Assembly (NCBI GenBank): GCA_001247695.2
Contig: LGRX02034426.1
Coordinates: forward strand, 1 to 64,000
Direction: 5' to 3'
Length of the DNA stretch: 64,000 nt
Source of the DNA: Cymbomonas tetramitiformis
Taxonomy: Eukaryota; Chlorophyta; Pyramimonadophyceae; Pyramimonadales; Pyramimonadaceae
Positions 20,500-31,744 of this stretch are shown here, piece by piece; the stretch's first letter is position 1; each line of letters opens with the position of its first letter. The position numbers were made by a program, and so were the translations under genes. The notes under the pieces were generated by a model. The model saw nothing but the letters and a program-made list of their open reading frames with translations. It was not told the origin of the DNA and did no database searches.

Positions 20500-20810
20500 T
20501 TCTTCCTGGCCCGGAAGAAGTGGGCTGACTGCTGGGAGGTTGCAAGATTGTGATGTGGAGTGACTTGGAGGCCGCCAGGCTTATGACTGGGAACCCGCGG
20601 GGGAAGGTAACTTTTGTTCCGTTGCTACAGGAGATTTTGCTTCTGACACTAAAGCACGACTCGAGGATTGTGACGAAGCGGGTTTTCTTCAAAGGCTTAT
20701 GGTTTGACTAACGCCCTGAGTAGGGGTTGTGACGAGGTGGGTGCAACATCCAGGTCCTTCTGTTGGTGGTCTAAGGAGGATTCCTGCCTGAGTAAGCGGT
20801 AGGGGGGGTT
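20500..20810 (+). pseudogene. RNase H fragment of A-II
   Basis: GCKIVMWSD-type motif with LTLKHDSRIVTK-like sequence across frames, then a short CDEVG-like remnant of the Dam-like start. Corresponds to the diverged block at 2750-3270 in A-I. Confidence 0.5.
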
Positions 20811-20859
20811 GAATGTGGACGGTATAACCCCCCTTTCTTCTTGTGGGTGGAGATTTTGA

Positions 20860-22764
20860 CTCACTTCTTGAGTGGGAAGTAACCTTTGGAGAATGGCCGG
20901 TGGTTCCGGTGCCACATGATGTTGCAGCTATGTTTTATGTTTCCAGTCCAAGACATGTGAAGTATCGACTTCGAAGGCTTATACAGCCGGAGTTCGAAGG
21001 TTCCATCTTGAATGCTCAAGGATTTGGGTGCCATTTAGCCACCGCTGCTGAGTAGCTCGGACTCAAAGGGGTCGGAGGAGATTGCTGGGTAGCAGCTTGA
21101 AGAAAAGAAAAGTTGGCTATTGTAGTGTTTATGCTAGATAAAAAAAAAAAATTGTTAGACCAGATTCCAGTGACTGTAAAGTGGTGACTTTGTGGGCAGT
21201 TGTGTTGACTGCTTTATGGTGCTTGCTTTGGAAAGACAATGTTCGTGTGGGCAAGGTTGATTCCTTCAATGTAAGCAGGGTGGTAAGTAGGAAAGATTTG
21301 GTTGTAAGAAAGGAGAAAGTCTAGGTGAGACTGGTGTTCTCCAAGGTTAGGCAGTTCCATGAGAGGACTCATGTGGTAGCCATGAAGGCAACTGGTGGCT
21401 TGTTGTGCCCCAAGAAATTAGTGCGGAACTGGTTTTGGAAAGTACTGGCGGAGCCGGAGAGTACCGGCGGAGCCGGAGAGCCCGGCTTTTCTATGGAAGT
21501 TGAGAGGCAAGGTTGTGCCCATGACGCATGGTGTGTTGTGGCTGAAGGGCCGGAGAGCCTTTGTCAATTTTATGCTAACCTTCGGAGAAGGACCGGTAGT
21601 TCCGGTGTCAGATGATGACCTAGCAAGGTTTTATGTCTTCCAGTCGAAGACTTGCAAGGTTGCAACAATGTAAGCCTACACGGCTATTATGAGAAGGCTA
21701 CACCTAGAATGCTCGGAGAGCTGAGTGCCGGTTAGCCACCGCTACAAATTAGCACAGACTCTGAGAGGTCTGAAGAGACTGCTGGGTAATGATGTGGTGC
21801 GGAAGCCATTACACTGTCTATGCTAGCTAAAATGTATGTTGCGGTGGATGTCAGTGATTGTAACATGGTCACCTTGTGGGCGGCCACGCTGACTGCCTTG
21901 TTGTGCTCGCTTAGAAAGACAAAGCGTGTGTGGGCAAAATGAATGCCTTTAATGTTAGGAGGGTCCTCCGGAGGAGAGACTTTGAGATGAATGGAGACAC
22001 AATGTGGGTGGCATTGGGTGAGACTGGTGTTCTTCAGGGTGATCCAGTTCCATGAGAGGTCTCATGTGGTAGCCATGAAGGCAACTGGTGGCTCGTTGTG
22101 CCCTAGAAAGGCAGCAATGAACTGCTTTGAGAGAGTGCCGGCTGAGCCGGGGAGCCCGGCTTTTCAGTGGAAGTCGAGAGGCAGGATTGCAGTTACACCG
22201 TACATGATTGCAAGAATGTATAGTGTAATGAATTTTAATGATGACAATATGTGCACATTGTGGGCTGCAATGTTGACTGCTCTATTGTGCCGGCTGAGGA
22301 AGGACAATGTGTGTGTGGGCAAAGTGAATGCCTTTAATGTTAGGAGGGTCCTCCGGAGGAGAGACTTTGAAATGAATGGGGACACAGTGTGGGTGCCACT
22401 GGTGTTCTCTAAAGTGATCCAGTTTGAGGAAAGGTCACACGTGGTGGCAATGAAGGCCACGGATGGAATGTTGTGCCCGAGACGGGCACTGGCCAGATGT
22501 TTTGGGAGGACACCGGCGGAGCCGGAGAGTCCGGCATTCCTGTGGATGTCCAAGGGAAAGATGGTGCCCATGACACACCTGTTGATTAAGCTGCAAGGAG
22601 ACTGGGTCTCTAATGCATACCAGCGGTATGAGCAGTTGACTGAGACACGGAGGTTGGAGCTGCCAAAGAGGCTGGCTGCCAGAATGAGACAAGTGGAGGG
22701 TAAGTGGAAGTGCATCAGTAAGCACAAGTCTGGCAGTAAGTCACTTCGGCATTTGGGTAGCTGA
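20860..22764 (+). pseudogene. tandem broken recombinase copies of A-II
   Basis: At least two partial N-terminal segments (20860-21060 and 21545-21800) are followed by repeated RKDN-to-CPRRALA segments. The best frame is 21991-22764. Its C-terminus reads PMTHLLIKLQGDWVSNAYQR: the stretch with the H-x-x-R box has been deleted between MTH and LLIKLQGDW, so no active recombinase is possible. The end KSGSKSLRHLGS matches A-I and A-IV. Confidence 0.7.
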
Positions 22765-22779
22765 AGCGCCAGCCGGTTG

Positions 22780-22930
22780 GGAGGAAGGAACTTGCAGAAG
22801 CCGTGAGGCCCTGCAGTTGGGCTGACTCTTCGGCAACCCCGGTACTCCCTAGAAGTACTCAAAGTTTGTTGTGAAACAAAGGTGCTTGTGAGCACCACCC
22901 CTGTCTCAGAAATTATCTCCCCGGGAAGTA
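22780..22930 (+). repeat. A-II repeat B1
   Basis: About 150 bp, counterpart of 861-1021, slightly shortened inside. Confidence 0.8.
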
Positions 22931-23383
22931 CTTGTGTAAATAATTGAGAAATTTATTTCTAAATTATTTTGGAAGTACGGGGGAGAAATTTCTTGCTTGC
23001 AAAAAATGAGCCCGAGGCTCGACGAGGACATGTGAAATTTTTGCGGATTTTTTCCCGAGGATTTCTCAAGGCAGAGCCGCGAGGAATCCGCGAGGTCGAC
23101 TTCTCTGTTGTTTGATTGGCTACGGTGTCACGGGGGAACCGTGACAGTCGGGTCAGATCTGTGTTCGGGCAGAGCCGGAACACAGATGTGCTTTCTGATC
23201 GGTTGAGCGAGATCTGTGTTCATGCGGAGCATGCAACACAGATGTGCACTATGCAAGGTCGCCTGGGCGGAGCCCGTGAAGATGAAGAGACTCTCGGAGC
23301 TTTTGAAATAAGGTGCGACAGTTCACTTCACTTCATTCTGCGAGAACTTTGGGCTCCGAGTCTACCAATTCAAAAAGTTTCAC
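22931..23383 (+). repeat. A-II repeat A2
   Basis: Copy of the 5' repeat 12917-13365 with the same hairpins, placed between B1 and B2. Confidence 0.85.
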
Positions 23384-23399
23384 ACACCCGCCCGCTCGG

Positions 23400-23558
23400 G
23401 AGGAAGGAACTTGCAGAAGCCGTGAGGCCCTGCAGTTGGGCTGACTCTTCGGCAACCCCGGTTGCAGACCACCTCCCTAGAAGTACTCAAAGTTTGTTGT
23501 GAAACAAAGGTGCTTGTGAGCACCACCTCTGTCTCAGAAATTATCTCCCCGGAAAGTA
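23400..23558 (+). repeat. A-II terminal repeat B2
   Basis: Copy of B1, ending ccccggaaagt next to the satellite. Confidence 0.85.
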
Positions 23559-23842
23559 CTTGCGCCCAAGCTGCGCTGTTCGCTGCGAGTGCAAGTCGCT
23601 CGCGCCCAAGCTGCGCTGTTCGCTGCGAGTGCAAGTCGCTCGCGCCCAAGCTGCGCTGTTCGCTGCGAGTGCAAGTCGCTCGCGCCCAAGTTGCGCTGTT
23701 CGCTCCGAGTGCAAGTCGCTCGCGCCCAAGCTGCGCTGTTCGCTGCGAGTGCAAGTCGCTCGCGCCCAAGCTGCGCTTTTCGCTCCGAGTGCTAGTCGCT
23801 CGCGCCCAAGCTGCGTTGTTCGTTGCGAGTGCAAGTCGCTCG
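23559..23842. repeat. 40-bp satellite array, block 4
   Basis: About 7 copies, a few with point changes (gctccgagt, gctagtcgc), between A-II and C. Confidence 0.97.
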
Positions 23843-24280
23843 TTATTCATGAACCGAAATGCAAGCAGGGTGCACACAAGCAACACAATGCAAGCACGAG
23901 CGGGAATGGATGCTTGCTAGTTTTCATTATAGATTACATTTAGTGTGGCAAGTCGTATTCCTCTCTTCTCTTCTCAAGCTACGGCCTCTCTGGCAAGCTT
24001 TCTCTTCTCGGTGCTCTAGCCTCTCGGGCTTGTTTTCTCTTAGCCTCTTTGGCTTCTCTTGCTTAGCCTCTCTTGCGAGCTCTTCTCCATCTGTCTCCAT
24101 TACTCCCGAGTCTTTGGCTGGATGAGTGTCTCACAATCTGTCAGGGAGCAGGCTGCTGCTTCGAAGCTGCGCGGCTAGTTCCGTGCCTAAGCCTCTCTGG
24201 CTGTGCCTCTCTGGCTTACGGCAATGGATAGTAGCTTCCTCTCAGTAGCGCAGAAGCTTCCTCAGCAGCAGCCTCCACCC
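23843..24280 (-). repeat. element C terminal repeat B2
   Basis: 438 bp, matching 24578-25014 with few changes; starts ttattcatgaaccgaaatgc. Confidence 0.9.
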
Positions 24281-24333
24281 TGACCCTTCCCCCAAACCAC
24301 AACCAACAGAGTCAGCAGGGATGGGAGGGAGGG

Positions 24334-24577
24334 TTTTACAAACTTCAGAGCAGAAAGCAGGGGCTTTCGGGATTCGGAAGTGTGGAAACTGACTCCCCGT
24401 TGTGGCGTCCGCAATTGATACTCCCTTGCGGACGGTGTCACCCCCGTGACACCCCGATCGGGACGCCACTCAGGGTGTGTCGTATTCCCGATCGGGCCTC
24501 TCCCGGGCGACAAAAGTCGCGCCTGCTCGATTTCTCAGTTCTGAATAACCGAAATTATCGCGAGCGATAATTGTGAA
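24334..24577 (-). repeat. element C repeat A2
   Basis: 244 bp matching 31500-31744. Hairpins: ggtgtcac/gtgacacc near 24437-24457 and the perfect aattatcgc-ga-gcgataatt at 24553-24572, right at the repeat end. Confidence 0.9.
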
Positions 24578-25014
24578 TTATTCATGAACCGAAATGCAAG
24601 CAGGGTGCACACAAGCAACACAATGCAAGCACGAGCAGGAATGGATGCTTGCTAGTTTTCATTATAGATTACATTTAGTGTAGCAAGTCTTATTCCTCTC
24701 TTCTCTTCTCAAGCTACGGCCTCTCTGGCAAGCTTTCTCTTCTCGGTGCTCTGCCTCTCTGGCGAGTCTTCTCTTAGCCTCTCTGGCTTCTCTTGCTCTG
24801 CCTCTCTGGCGAGCTCTTCTCCATCTGTCTCCATTACTCCCGAGTCTTTGGCTGGATGAGTGTCTCACAGTCTGTCAGGGAGCAGGCTGCTGCTTCGAAG
24901 CTGCGCGGCTAGTTCCGTGCCTAAGCCTCTCTGGCTGTGCCTCTCTGGCTAACGGCAACGGATAGTAGCTTCCTCTCAGTAGCGCAGAAGCTTCCTCAGC
25001 AGCAGCCTCCACCC
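24578..25014 (-). repeat. element C repeat B1
   Basis: 437 bp copy of B2, following the recombinase gene after a spacer (25015-25129) without coding signal. Confidence 0.9.
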
Positions 25015-25129
25015 AATCCTGCACCTAGCAGGGGCTCTCCTGACAGAGCCTGGGGTTCTCTCAAGGGCCCTAGGCACACTCACCCAATCGGAGGCATGGG
25101 AGGGCCGAGTGCACGAGTGAATCACCTGT

Positions 25130-26209
25130 CTAGAGCAGCGCTGCCGCGGCCTCTGCCATGGCTCCGGGAAGGATGAGCTTCTGCTCGGTGTCCAGCTCGC
25201 AGTAGCGCTCGAAGCAGTCGCTCTTCCAATCTCCCTGCATCTTGATGTACAGGCTGTTCACGTCCAAGCGCATGGCCGCCGTGGCCCCGCCCCTCCGCAA
25301 GGAATGCCCGGCATAGCTGGCCGGGTCCAGCCCCACACGCTCCGCCAAGGCCTTGATGCCCGCCACCAGGGCATCGTGGGTCATGGGCACCACCAAGGCC
25401 TGTCTGCCCGCCATCTTCTCCACCACGAAGAGGGCCGAGTCCCCTGGCCGCCCCGCCGTGCGCGCCATGAGGCGCGTGAGCGCCCGCACCGGGCACAGGA
25501 GCGATCCCGGCACCGCCCGGAGCGGCACCCAGTGCTGCCGCTCTCCGCACTGGATGGTCTTGCTGTGGCGCACCCTGACCCACACCACTGGCATGTCGTC
25601 CTGGAACAGCATGTCGTCTCTCACCAACGCCCCCCGCGTGCTCCACGCACCCGTCTTACCCGTGGTGAGGTTGTCCTTCCGGAACAACCCGAAGAAGCCC
25701 ACGAGGATGGCCGCCCACAGGGACCCCTGCCCGAGGTCGTGTGTGGAAATGAGTAGCGCCATCTTAGCCAGGTCCGCCAATGTGAGTGGCATGACCGGCT
25801 TGGGAGGCCTCCCCCAGCACCGCTTCACCCCCTGGAGGGTGGCCGCCACCGCGTGCCTGGCTGCCACCGGCACCCACTCGTGCCCCCGCTGTAGGTGTAG
25901 CTGCCGAACCCCTGCCAGGTAGTTCTTGATGGTGTCGGGCTGCACGAACCAGCTGGAGAAGGTGATGAACATGCAGAGAGTGGCGTTCGTGGCCGGCAGG
26001 AGGGGGTCCAGGCACCCCATGCAGGCGAAGGCAATGCAGAAGGTGACGAAGGCTCTCACCTCTGTGCCGTAGCACCTCCTCGTCTCTGGTGCCAGGGCCT
26101 CCGCCCTGCAGCGCTCCGTCTCGCGTTGCAGCTCCTGCACCAGCTCCTCTGCCCAACCCTCACGCCCAGTCAGGAAGGGCCACCGGCTCCGGCCCCACCC
26201 GCACAACAA
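25130..26209 (-). CDS. tyrosine recombinase of element C
   Basis: 359 codons, uninterrupted, and the best recombinase in the window. The N-terminal core-binding region contains APETRRCYGTEVRAFVTFC and PDTIKNYLAGVRQLHLQRG. Catalytic residues: R in LFRKDNLTTG, H-x-x-R box GHSLRRGGAT, nucleophile Y in SDCFERYCEL. It should recombine the circular cDNA of C into the genome. The 5' end overlaps the RT/Dam-like frame by 50 nt in another frame; an internal start is possible. It integrated, or was related to the enzyme that integrated, C into the satellite. Confidence 0.88.
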   Translation of the reverse strand: MLCGWGRSRWPFLTGREGWAEELVQELQRETERCRAEALAPETRRCYGTEVRAFVTFCIAFACMGCLDPLLPATNATLCMFITFSSWFVQPDTIKNYLAGVRQLHLQRGHEWVPVAARHAVAATLQGVKRCWGRPPKPVMPLTLADLAKMALLISTHDLGQGSLWAAILVGFFGLFRKDNLTTGKTGAWSTRGALVRDDMLFQDDMPVVWVRVRHSKTIQCGERQHWVPLRAVPGSLLCPVRALTRLMARTAGRPGDSALFVVEKMAGRQALVVPMTHDALVAGIKALAERVGLDPASYAGHSLRRGGATAAMRLDVNSLYIKMQGDWKSDCFERYCELDTEQKLILPGAMAEAAAALL

Positions 26210-28727
26210 CCACAGGCCACCGGGTGGGCCCCCAGGCGGTCCTGCCGTGCCCTCGCAAATCGGGGGCAGTGAACAGGTGTGTGCCCTGCGCCCACTCGCG
26301 CACCACCTTGAACACTCCGGGCAGGCTCCTCACGAGCTCCCAGCCCTCGTTCCTTGGCCACACCGGCACGAGGAAACACGCCGCTGTGCCCCACTGCTGC
26401 CGCCTCTTGCACTTCAGAAAGTTCCTGATGATGGCCACGATGATGCTGAAGGGGAGGTTGCCCCAAGCGTTGTGACCGTCGAACTTCTGGACCCGCGCAT
26501 CCTCCACCCTGCTCCAGCTCAGGTAACAGTAGGCGTTCGCCCGGGACTCCGCCACGCAGGCGTCCACCGTGAACGGGCCGAACTCCTGGTCCAGCTCCTC
26601 CCACCGCACCGGGCAGACCATCCAGTCGTCCCGGTCCTGCCGCCAAACCGTGGCCCGCAGGAAGGCCCGGTGATCCACCAGGAAGCGTGGCATGTCCAAC
26701 CTGGAGAGGAGGTCCGCCAGCAGGTTGTCCTTGGTGGAGATGTACTTGGGCTGCAGGCGAATGTCGTGCTTGGCACACGTGTAGAAGATCTGCCGCAGTA
26801 ACGGCAGGTACTCCACCGGCCCCCACCAACTGCCCACTTGGAACATCGCGGACTTGTGGTCGATGTTCACCACAATCGTACACCCGCCCATCCGGTGCCC
26901 CCAAAGCACCACCGCCCACCAGACAGCGAAGAGCTCCATGTAGTTGATGCTCCAACTGGCCGGGCACCCCGGTCGCCTCGGGAACCAAGGTCACTGGGGC
27001 AGCCTCGCCAGGTCCGCCCAGCTCCGGAGGAAGAACAGCTTCTCCCAGACTCCGCCGAATCCCAGTGTGCCCGAAGCGTCCGTAGCGAAATGCCGCTCGT
27101 CCACAAGCCTCCTCTCCAGGACCACGCTCTTGCCGTTGTACTGGCGCACCACCTGCTCCAGCACGGCCAGGTCCTCGAGCACCTGGTGTGGCAGCCTCAC
27201 CATCCTCCTGCCCGTGGTGGCCGCGAGAAAATTAAAGCCTCTCCTCGTGTAGAGAGAGAGGCCCCACACCACATGGTTGCAAAAGGCCAGCAGCCCCAGC
27301 AATGACTCCAGCGCCCTGCGGGACACCATGCTTTGCGCCGCCCGCGCTCGCAAGTCCCCCGCCAGCTTCACCACCATGGCGATGCGCTCCTCGTCAATGG
27401 ACGCCGTGCAGACGTCGCCCTCCGTGCTTAACAGGACCCCGAGGAACTCCAGGAGCTGCGTTGGACCCTCACACTTCGCACCGTTGACCTTGAAGCCCAG
27501 GAAGGCCAGGAACTCCACCAGCAGGAGCATAGCCTCCTCCGCCTGCTCCTTGGTCTCGAGAATGCAGAAGAAGTCATCTAGGTAACCCACGGTGGGGATC
27601 CTTCGCGCGCGCATCCACGCCACGATGGCCCTCGTCCACCTCATGAAGATGCCTGATAGGGCCCGGTTGCCAAACGGAGCCCGTGCATCCATCCACCGCA
27701 CATCGTCGAACTCAAAGCACTGGTGGGGCCAGTACATGGACGCGATCCCCTTGCTCCGGTAGGCGGTCTCCATGTCCACCTTGAACATCCAGTACTTCGG
27801 CCGTAACATGCCGTAGGCCTTCTTCACGGTGGTGAACTCGTCCTTGTCCAGCTCGATGCGGGCGTTCACCCCAACGTCCTCCGGCCGAGAGTAGTCACTG
27901 ACCGGCCTGTACTTGATCCTCCCCTTCCGCACCTTCTCCACCATGCCGAGGGCAATGATGCCTAGAGGTAGGCGCCACCTTGCCAGGAAGATGTGGCCCG
28001 CCTCGCTCTCACGCCGAATCTCGTCTCTCATGACCTCCATGTGCTCCGGGCCCACGTAGTTGGGGACCCGGAACGGCTCGTCCACGTCAATCTCCTCCGA
28101 CGGCCACCCCGCACCGCACGCCGCGCACCTCACAAGGAAGTCTACATCGTGCCAATCCTGCAACGCGGCCGCCACGAGATGCGCCCGACTGGTGATCGTC
28201 GGGATGGCGCAACCCACACGCTCGCACTCCTCGTAACACCTCCGCTCGTTCTCGCCCGTGCCACATCTCTCCATGTTCTCAATGGTGGCCCGCTGCAAGA
28301 TCTCCGCGCGGATCGCTAGCCATCTCGTCGACATGCGCACCCGCCCCGGCTCCTAAGGCGAGCGCCAAGCATCAGGGTTCGTCTGCGCGACGGGGAGTGG
28401 GGCGATGCGCTCCACCTCCCACCGTAGAGGAACTCGATCGTGCCTGCGAGGTCCCCCGAGCACGTCCCACACCGGGATGAACTCATCAAAGCGCAATCCA
28501 TCTCACCATCTCACGGGCGCCGGCACCTCCACCTCGCGCTCTCCGTGTGCGCGCCCATCAGCAAGGGTGGCCTCACCCTCGCCCAACTCCTCCACCACCG
28601 GCGCCATGTCCACCTCCACCGCCGGGCCCGGCACCGTTGCCGGGACTTCGCCCGTCCCCGCCGGGGCCTCCTGGCTGCTTTCCGGCTTCCCCGGCGGCAC
28701 AGCTACCGCCGGGATCAACCCCTCGCA
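26160..28727 (-). pseudogene. RT-RNase H-Dam-like polyprotein of C (nonsense codons)
   Basis: The frame continues that of gag. In-frame stops lie at 28505-28503 (TGA), 28355-28353 (TAG) and 26993-26991 (TGA). RT: KYRPVSDYSRPEDVGVN, motif A FKVDMETAYRS, motif C GYLDDFFCIL. RNase H: HFATDASGTLGF before the last stop, then SINYMELFAVWWAVVL, VNIDHKS and ADLLSRL after it. Dam-like domain: EFGPFTVDACVAE, then GNLPFSIIVAII in place of N-P-P-[FYW], then CFLVPVWPRNEGWELV and TRWPVVVV to the end at 26160. The Leu in the tetrad suggests altered or lost catalysis. No frameshift between the stops. Confidence 0.85.
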
Positions 28728-30876
28728 TCACGCCTGAGGACCTGGACACGCCGGGTCAGTCCGGACGTGCCCCTCATCCCCGCAGACACTACACACATGT
28801 CTGAAATGGCAGCTAGGCTGATGTCGGCAGTGGCCACCGTTGTGGCCGTAGCACGCATCTGGAATGCCACGGCCACGGCCACCGGCTCCACCACCGCGCC
28901 CGCCTCGGCCTCCACGGCTCCCTCTGCCTCTGCCTCCCTTACCGTTGCCTGTCTGATCCTGTAGCTGTTGCTGCTGTTGCGGCTGCTGAGCACCTTCGCG
29001 TTGCCATTTGTAATCACTCCTCTTCTTCTTCACGCCCGGCTGCAGCCGATGATGCTGCTGGTAGATCCTCCACACGCGGTCGTACCCCTCCAGCGAGATG
29101 CCCACCGTCGATCTCTGCACCTGCCGAATCAGGTGCTCGTAGAACTCGCTGAAATGGTAGAACGTGAAGTCAGCCGCGATGGTCTTCGCCCAAGCAAGGA
29201 AATCCACCAAGTCCTCCCGCGCCTCCAACGGCGCCTCGCACATGATCCTGAATAATCCTCTTTCCCACTCGTCCATGTCCTTGCACTTCTTCGTCTTGGG
29301 CACCACCGTGAGCTCGCCATCCTTCATCTTAAGGCGACCCTCGTCTTCCTGCAGCAGCCTCTGAGGTGGTTGTACCAGCAAGTTGACCCCCGCGAGGGGC
29401 CCCCGGACCGGGGTCGCAGAGGGGAGAGTCCTCGCACCTAGGGGACGAGCGATGTCCTCGGGGGCCAACTCTCCACGAAGGGCACGCGCCAGTTGATCCT
29501 CGTTGACGGTCCTGAAGGAACTTCCCAGCGCTGCCAACTGTTCCCGACGAGCCGCGTCCATGGGCGGCAGTCGTGCACTCCCTCCCCCCACGGCCCGAGC
29601 CTCCTCCTCGTCTGAATCCCCGTGTCCTCGTTTACTCTTCTTGAAGAAAGAAGGCACCGTCACGTCGGACAACTGGAACGACGGGACCTTGGACTTGACG
29701 AACATCTGAAACTCGCTCACCCGTGCCTGCAACATGTGCACAAATGCCCTCCAATGCTCTTGCGTGGCCTCCTTGCCCGCGGGGAGCTCGTCAAGCTCGC
29801 ACTCCTCAGCAGCCAGCTCCGGCAGCGCGTACACCATCGCCGGGAAAGCGTTCGCTTCCAACGCCTTCATTGGCAACTTACCAAAAGGATGAATCCCTTT
29901 CAGTAGCGTGAGCTGAGATCGAAGCTTGGCCGCCTCGTGCACCAAATCAGCACATGCCTGCAAACACTTGGCCACGTCCCAACCCTCAGCCGTGGCTACT
30001 GAATCCCTCAGCGCTCTCGCCAGCAGCTCCGCCTCAGGTGGTGGCACTCCACCGCCCAGCAAAGGAGCACCTGCCGGCGCCCCTCCCCGGGCCTCCAAAC
30101 TCGCGATGCGGGTTCCCAAAGCGTCGAGGCGAGTTCCCAAGGCGGTGGCGATTGCCGCCGCGATTGCGTCCGGGTCCACCGCTGCCGCTTTAGGGGACAC
30201 CGTCGCGGCAGTCCCGATGCCCAAACCCGTTGTGGCCCCGGCCGTCCCTGAAAGGACGCCGGCACCGAGGCCACCAGCTCCTGCGAATGCCCCGGTCACC
30301 GTTGTCACGGGAGCGGAGCCCGCCGCCGCCCGCCGCCGCGACAGTCCCGATGCCCGAAGCTCCCGGGGCTCCAGCTGTCCCTGCAAGGACGCCGCCACCG
30401 GAGCCCGCTGTCCCTGCCGGGCCCGAAGGTGCAGCTCCCCTCGCAACAGCCCCAGCAACGCCCGCTGAAATGCCACTAGCAGAAATCACAGTGCCTGCCC
30501 CAATCACCGGTGACGTTAAATTCAGAAGCGCACTCACCCACGCCTCCACCTGCGCAAATTTGTCGAATTCTCCCGCCTTGCGCTCCGCCCAAGGGCCTGG
30601 CAGAGCCGGCCACAACCCGACTGAAAGCGCCCCCGCCGAATCAACAGCAAGCAAATCAGCCCCCAACAACACTTCAGTCTGCGGTCGCACATCCTCTGGC
30701 AGTAACTGCAAGTCCGGTAGAGAGGAATTCGCCCAATCAAGAACTTGCTGCCGCTGCTTGTCCCATGAAACCACTCGCATGCGCGCCGAGACCTTCAGAT
30801 GTTGCTGTAACTTCCTTAATTTCGCTTTTGCTAACGACGAAGTCCAAACAATTAAATGGTCGTTCCGCGAAGTCAT
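28728..30876 (-). pseudogene. Gag of element C (one frameshift)
   Basis: Opens at ATG 30876 (MTSRNDHLIVWTSSLAKAK). Near 30300-30340, in a G/C run, the frame changes to the one ending at 28728. The middle is Ala/Gly-rich (AAVDPDAIAAAIATALGTRL). The C-terminus is RGRGSRGGRGGRGGG, then CYGHNGGHCRHQPSCHFRH (CCCH-type spacing C-x7-C-x5-C-x3-H) and CSVCGDEGHVRTDPAC (CCHC-like). These fingers would package the element RNA. The stop TGA at 28730-28728 is in the same frame as RT. Confidence 0.75.
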
Positions 30877-31499
30877 GATTAACGTTTCTCAAACTCTGAA
30901 CAACAAAATCTGACGTCGACCAATTGGCCACCACACTGCGGTAACGAAATTCATCCGATGTGTCACACCGCAACGACCGCAGAGATCAATGGTACCCCTC
31001 CCGTGTAAAGAACGGCTGCACTCAGGAATTAAGATTCTCCACTTCGCCGAAACTCTACGGCCGTAGACGTCACACTCCGTACACCTGACACGAAGCGTGG
31101 CAACCGGGAATGTCGGAAAAGCTGTGCGAGTACCGTGTCGCCGAATGGGCATTAATAAAATCTCCTCGCGCTGTCCGGCAGTCTCAAACAAGAACACCCG
31201 AGGTAGTGCCCAGGGAAAATACGCGGAGGAATGAAGTCCGCTGGCGGTTCTCTAGGCAGCCAAAGTTGGCAAGTATTACAGCACGAACACGGAACAAAGG
31301 CCGGATGAGTCCAACAACGACGATCAAGTAAAGCTGCGTTCAAGAAAAATTCCGCCCGCACTGCCGAAACGTCCGTTTGAGTCGCCGCGTCCACCGAAGT
31401 CGGTTCAGAAATCCCACTGCCTCACTGAATACCTTTAGCAGGCATAAGATGTAAAATTTTTAAATGTAAACTACTTCCACACTAATTCTCAACCAGAAT
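30877..31499 (-). other. 5' leader of element C
   Basis: About 620 bp between gag and repeat A1. I see no coding, tRNA-like or repeat feature in it. Confidence 0.5.
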
Positions 31500-31744
31500 T
31501 TTTACAAACTTCAGAGCAGAAAGCAGGGGCTTTCGGGATTCGGAAGTGTGGAAACTGACTCTCCGTTTTGGCGTCCGCAACTGATACTCCCTTGCGGACT
31601 GTGTCACCCCCGTGACACCCCGATCGGGACGCCACCCAGGGTATGCCGTATTCCCGATCGGGCCATCTCCCGGGCGACAAAAGTCGCGCCTGCTCGATTT
31701 CTCAGTTCTGAATAACCGAAATTATCGCGAGCGATAATTGTGAA
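31500..31744 (-). repeat. element C terminal repeat A1
   Basis: 245 bp matching A2 at 24334-24577; ends gcgagcgataattgtgaa directly against satellite cgcccaag. Confidence 0.9.

Larger units (their letters stand above)
12917..23558 (+). mobile_element. YR retrotransposon A-II, split by element E
   Basis: Plus-strand copy of family A: A1 (12917-13365), small ORF, RT, RNase H, recombinase pieces, B1 (22780-22930), A2 (22931-23383), B2 (23400-23558). Element E is inserted at 14529-19813. Satellite flanks gtcgctc and gcgcccaag rejoin perfectly, with no target duplication. The recombinase region is scrambled by repeated partial duplications and the whole copy is dead. Confidence 0.85.
23843..31744 (-). 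mobile_element. YR retrotransposon C (PAT-like)
   Basis: The clearest full element. On the minus strand: A1 (31500-31744), gag, RT-RNase H-Dam-like, tyrosine recombinase, B1 (24578-25014), A2 (24334-24577), B2 (23843-24280). The satellite flanks gtcgctcg and cgcccaag rejoin to an exact satellite unit, so insertion added and removed no base. Only the recombinase is fully open; gag has one frameshift and the RT frame has nonsense codons. Confidence 0.92.

Noticed and set aside
24001..24120. Leu/Ser-rich short peptides in the C repeats (B1/B2)
   Set aside because: Due to ctctctggc-rich simple sequence in the terminal repeat; not conserved as a frame between B1 and B2.
26160..30876. Stop-codon reassignment in this genome
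   Set aside because: TGA, TAG and TAA all also end good ORFs (E gag, recombinases, G ORFs), and the internal stops occur in elements with other damage.
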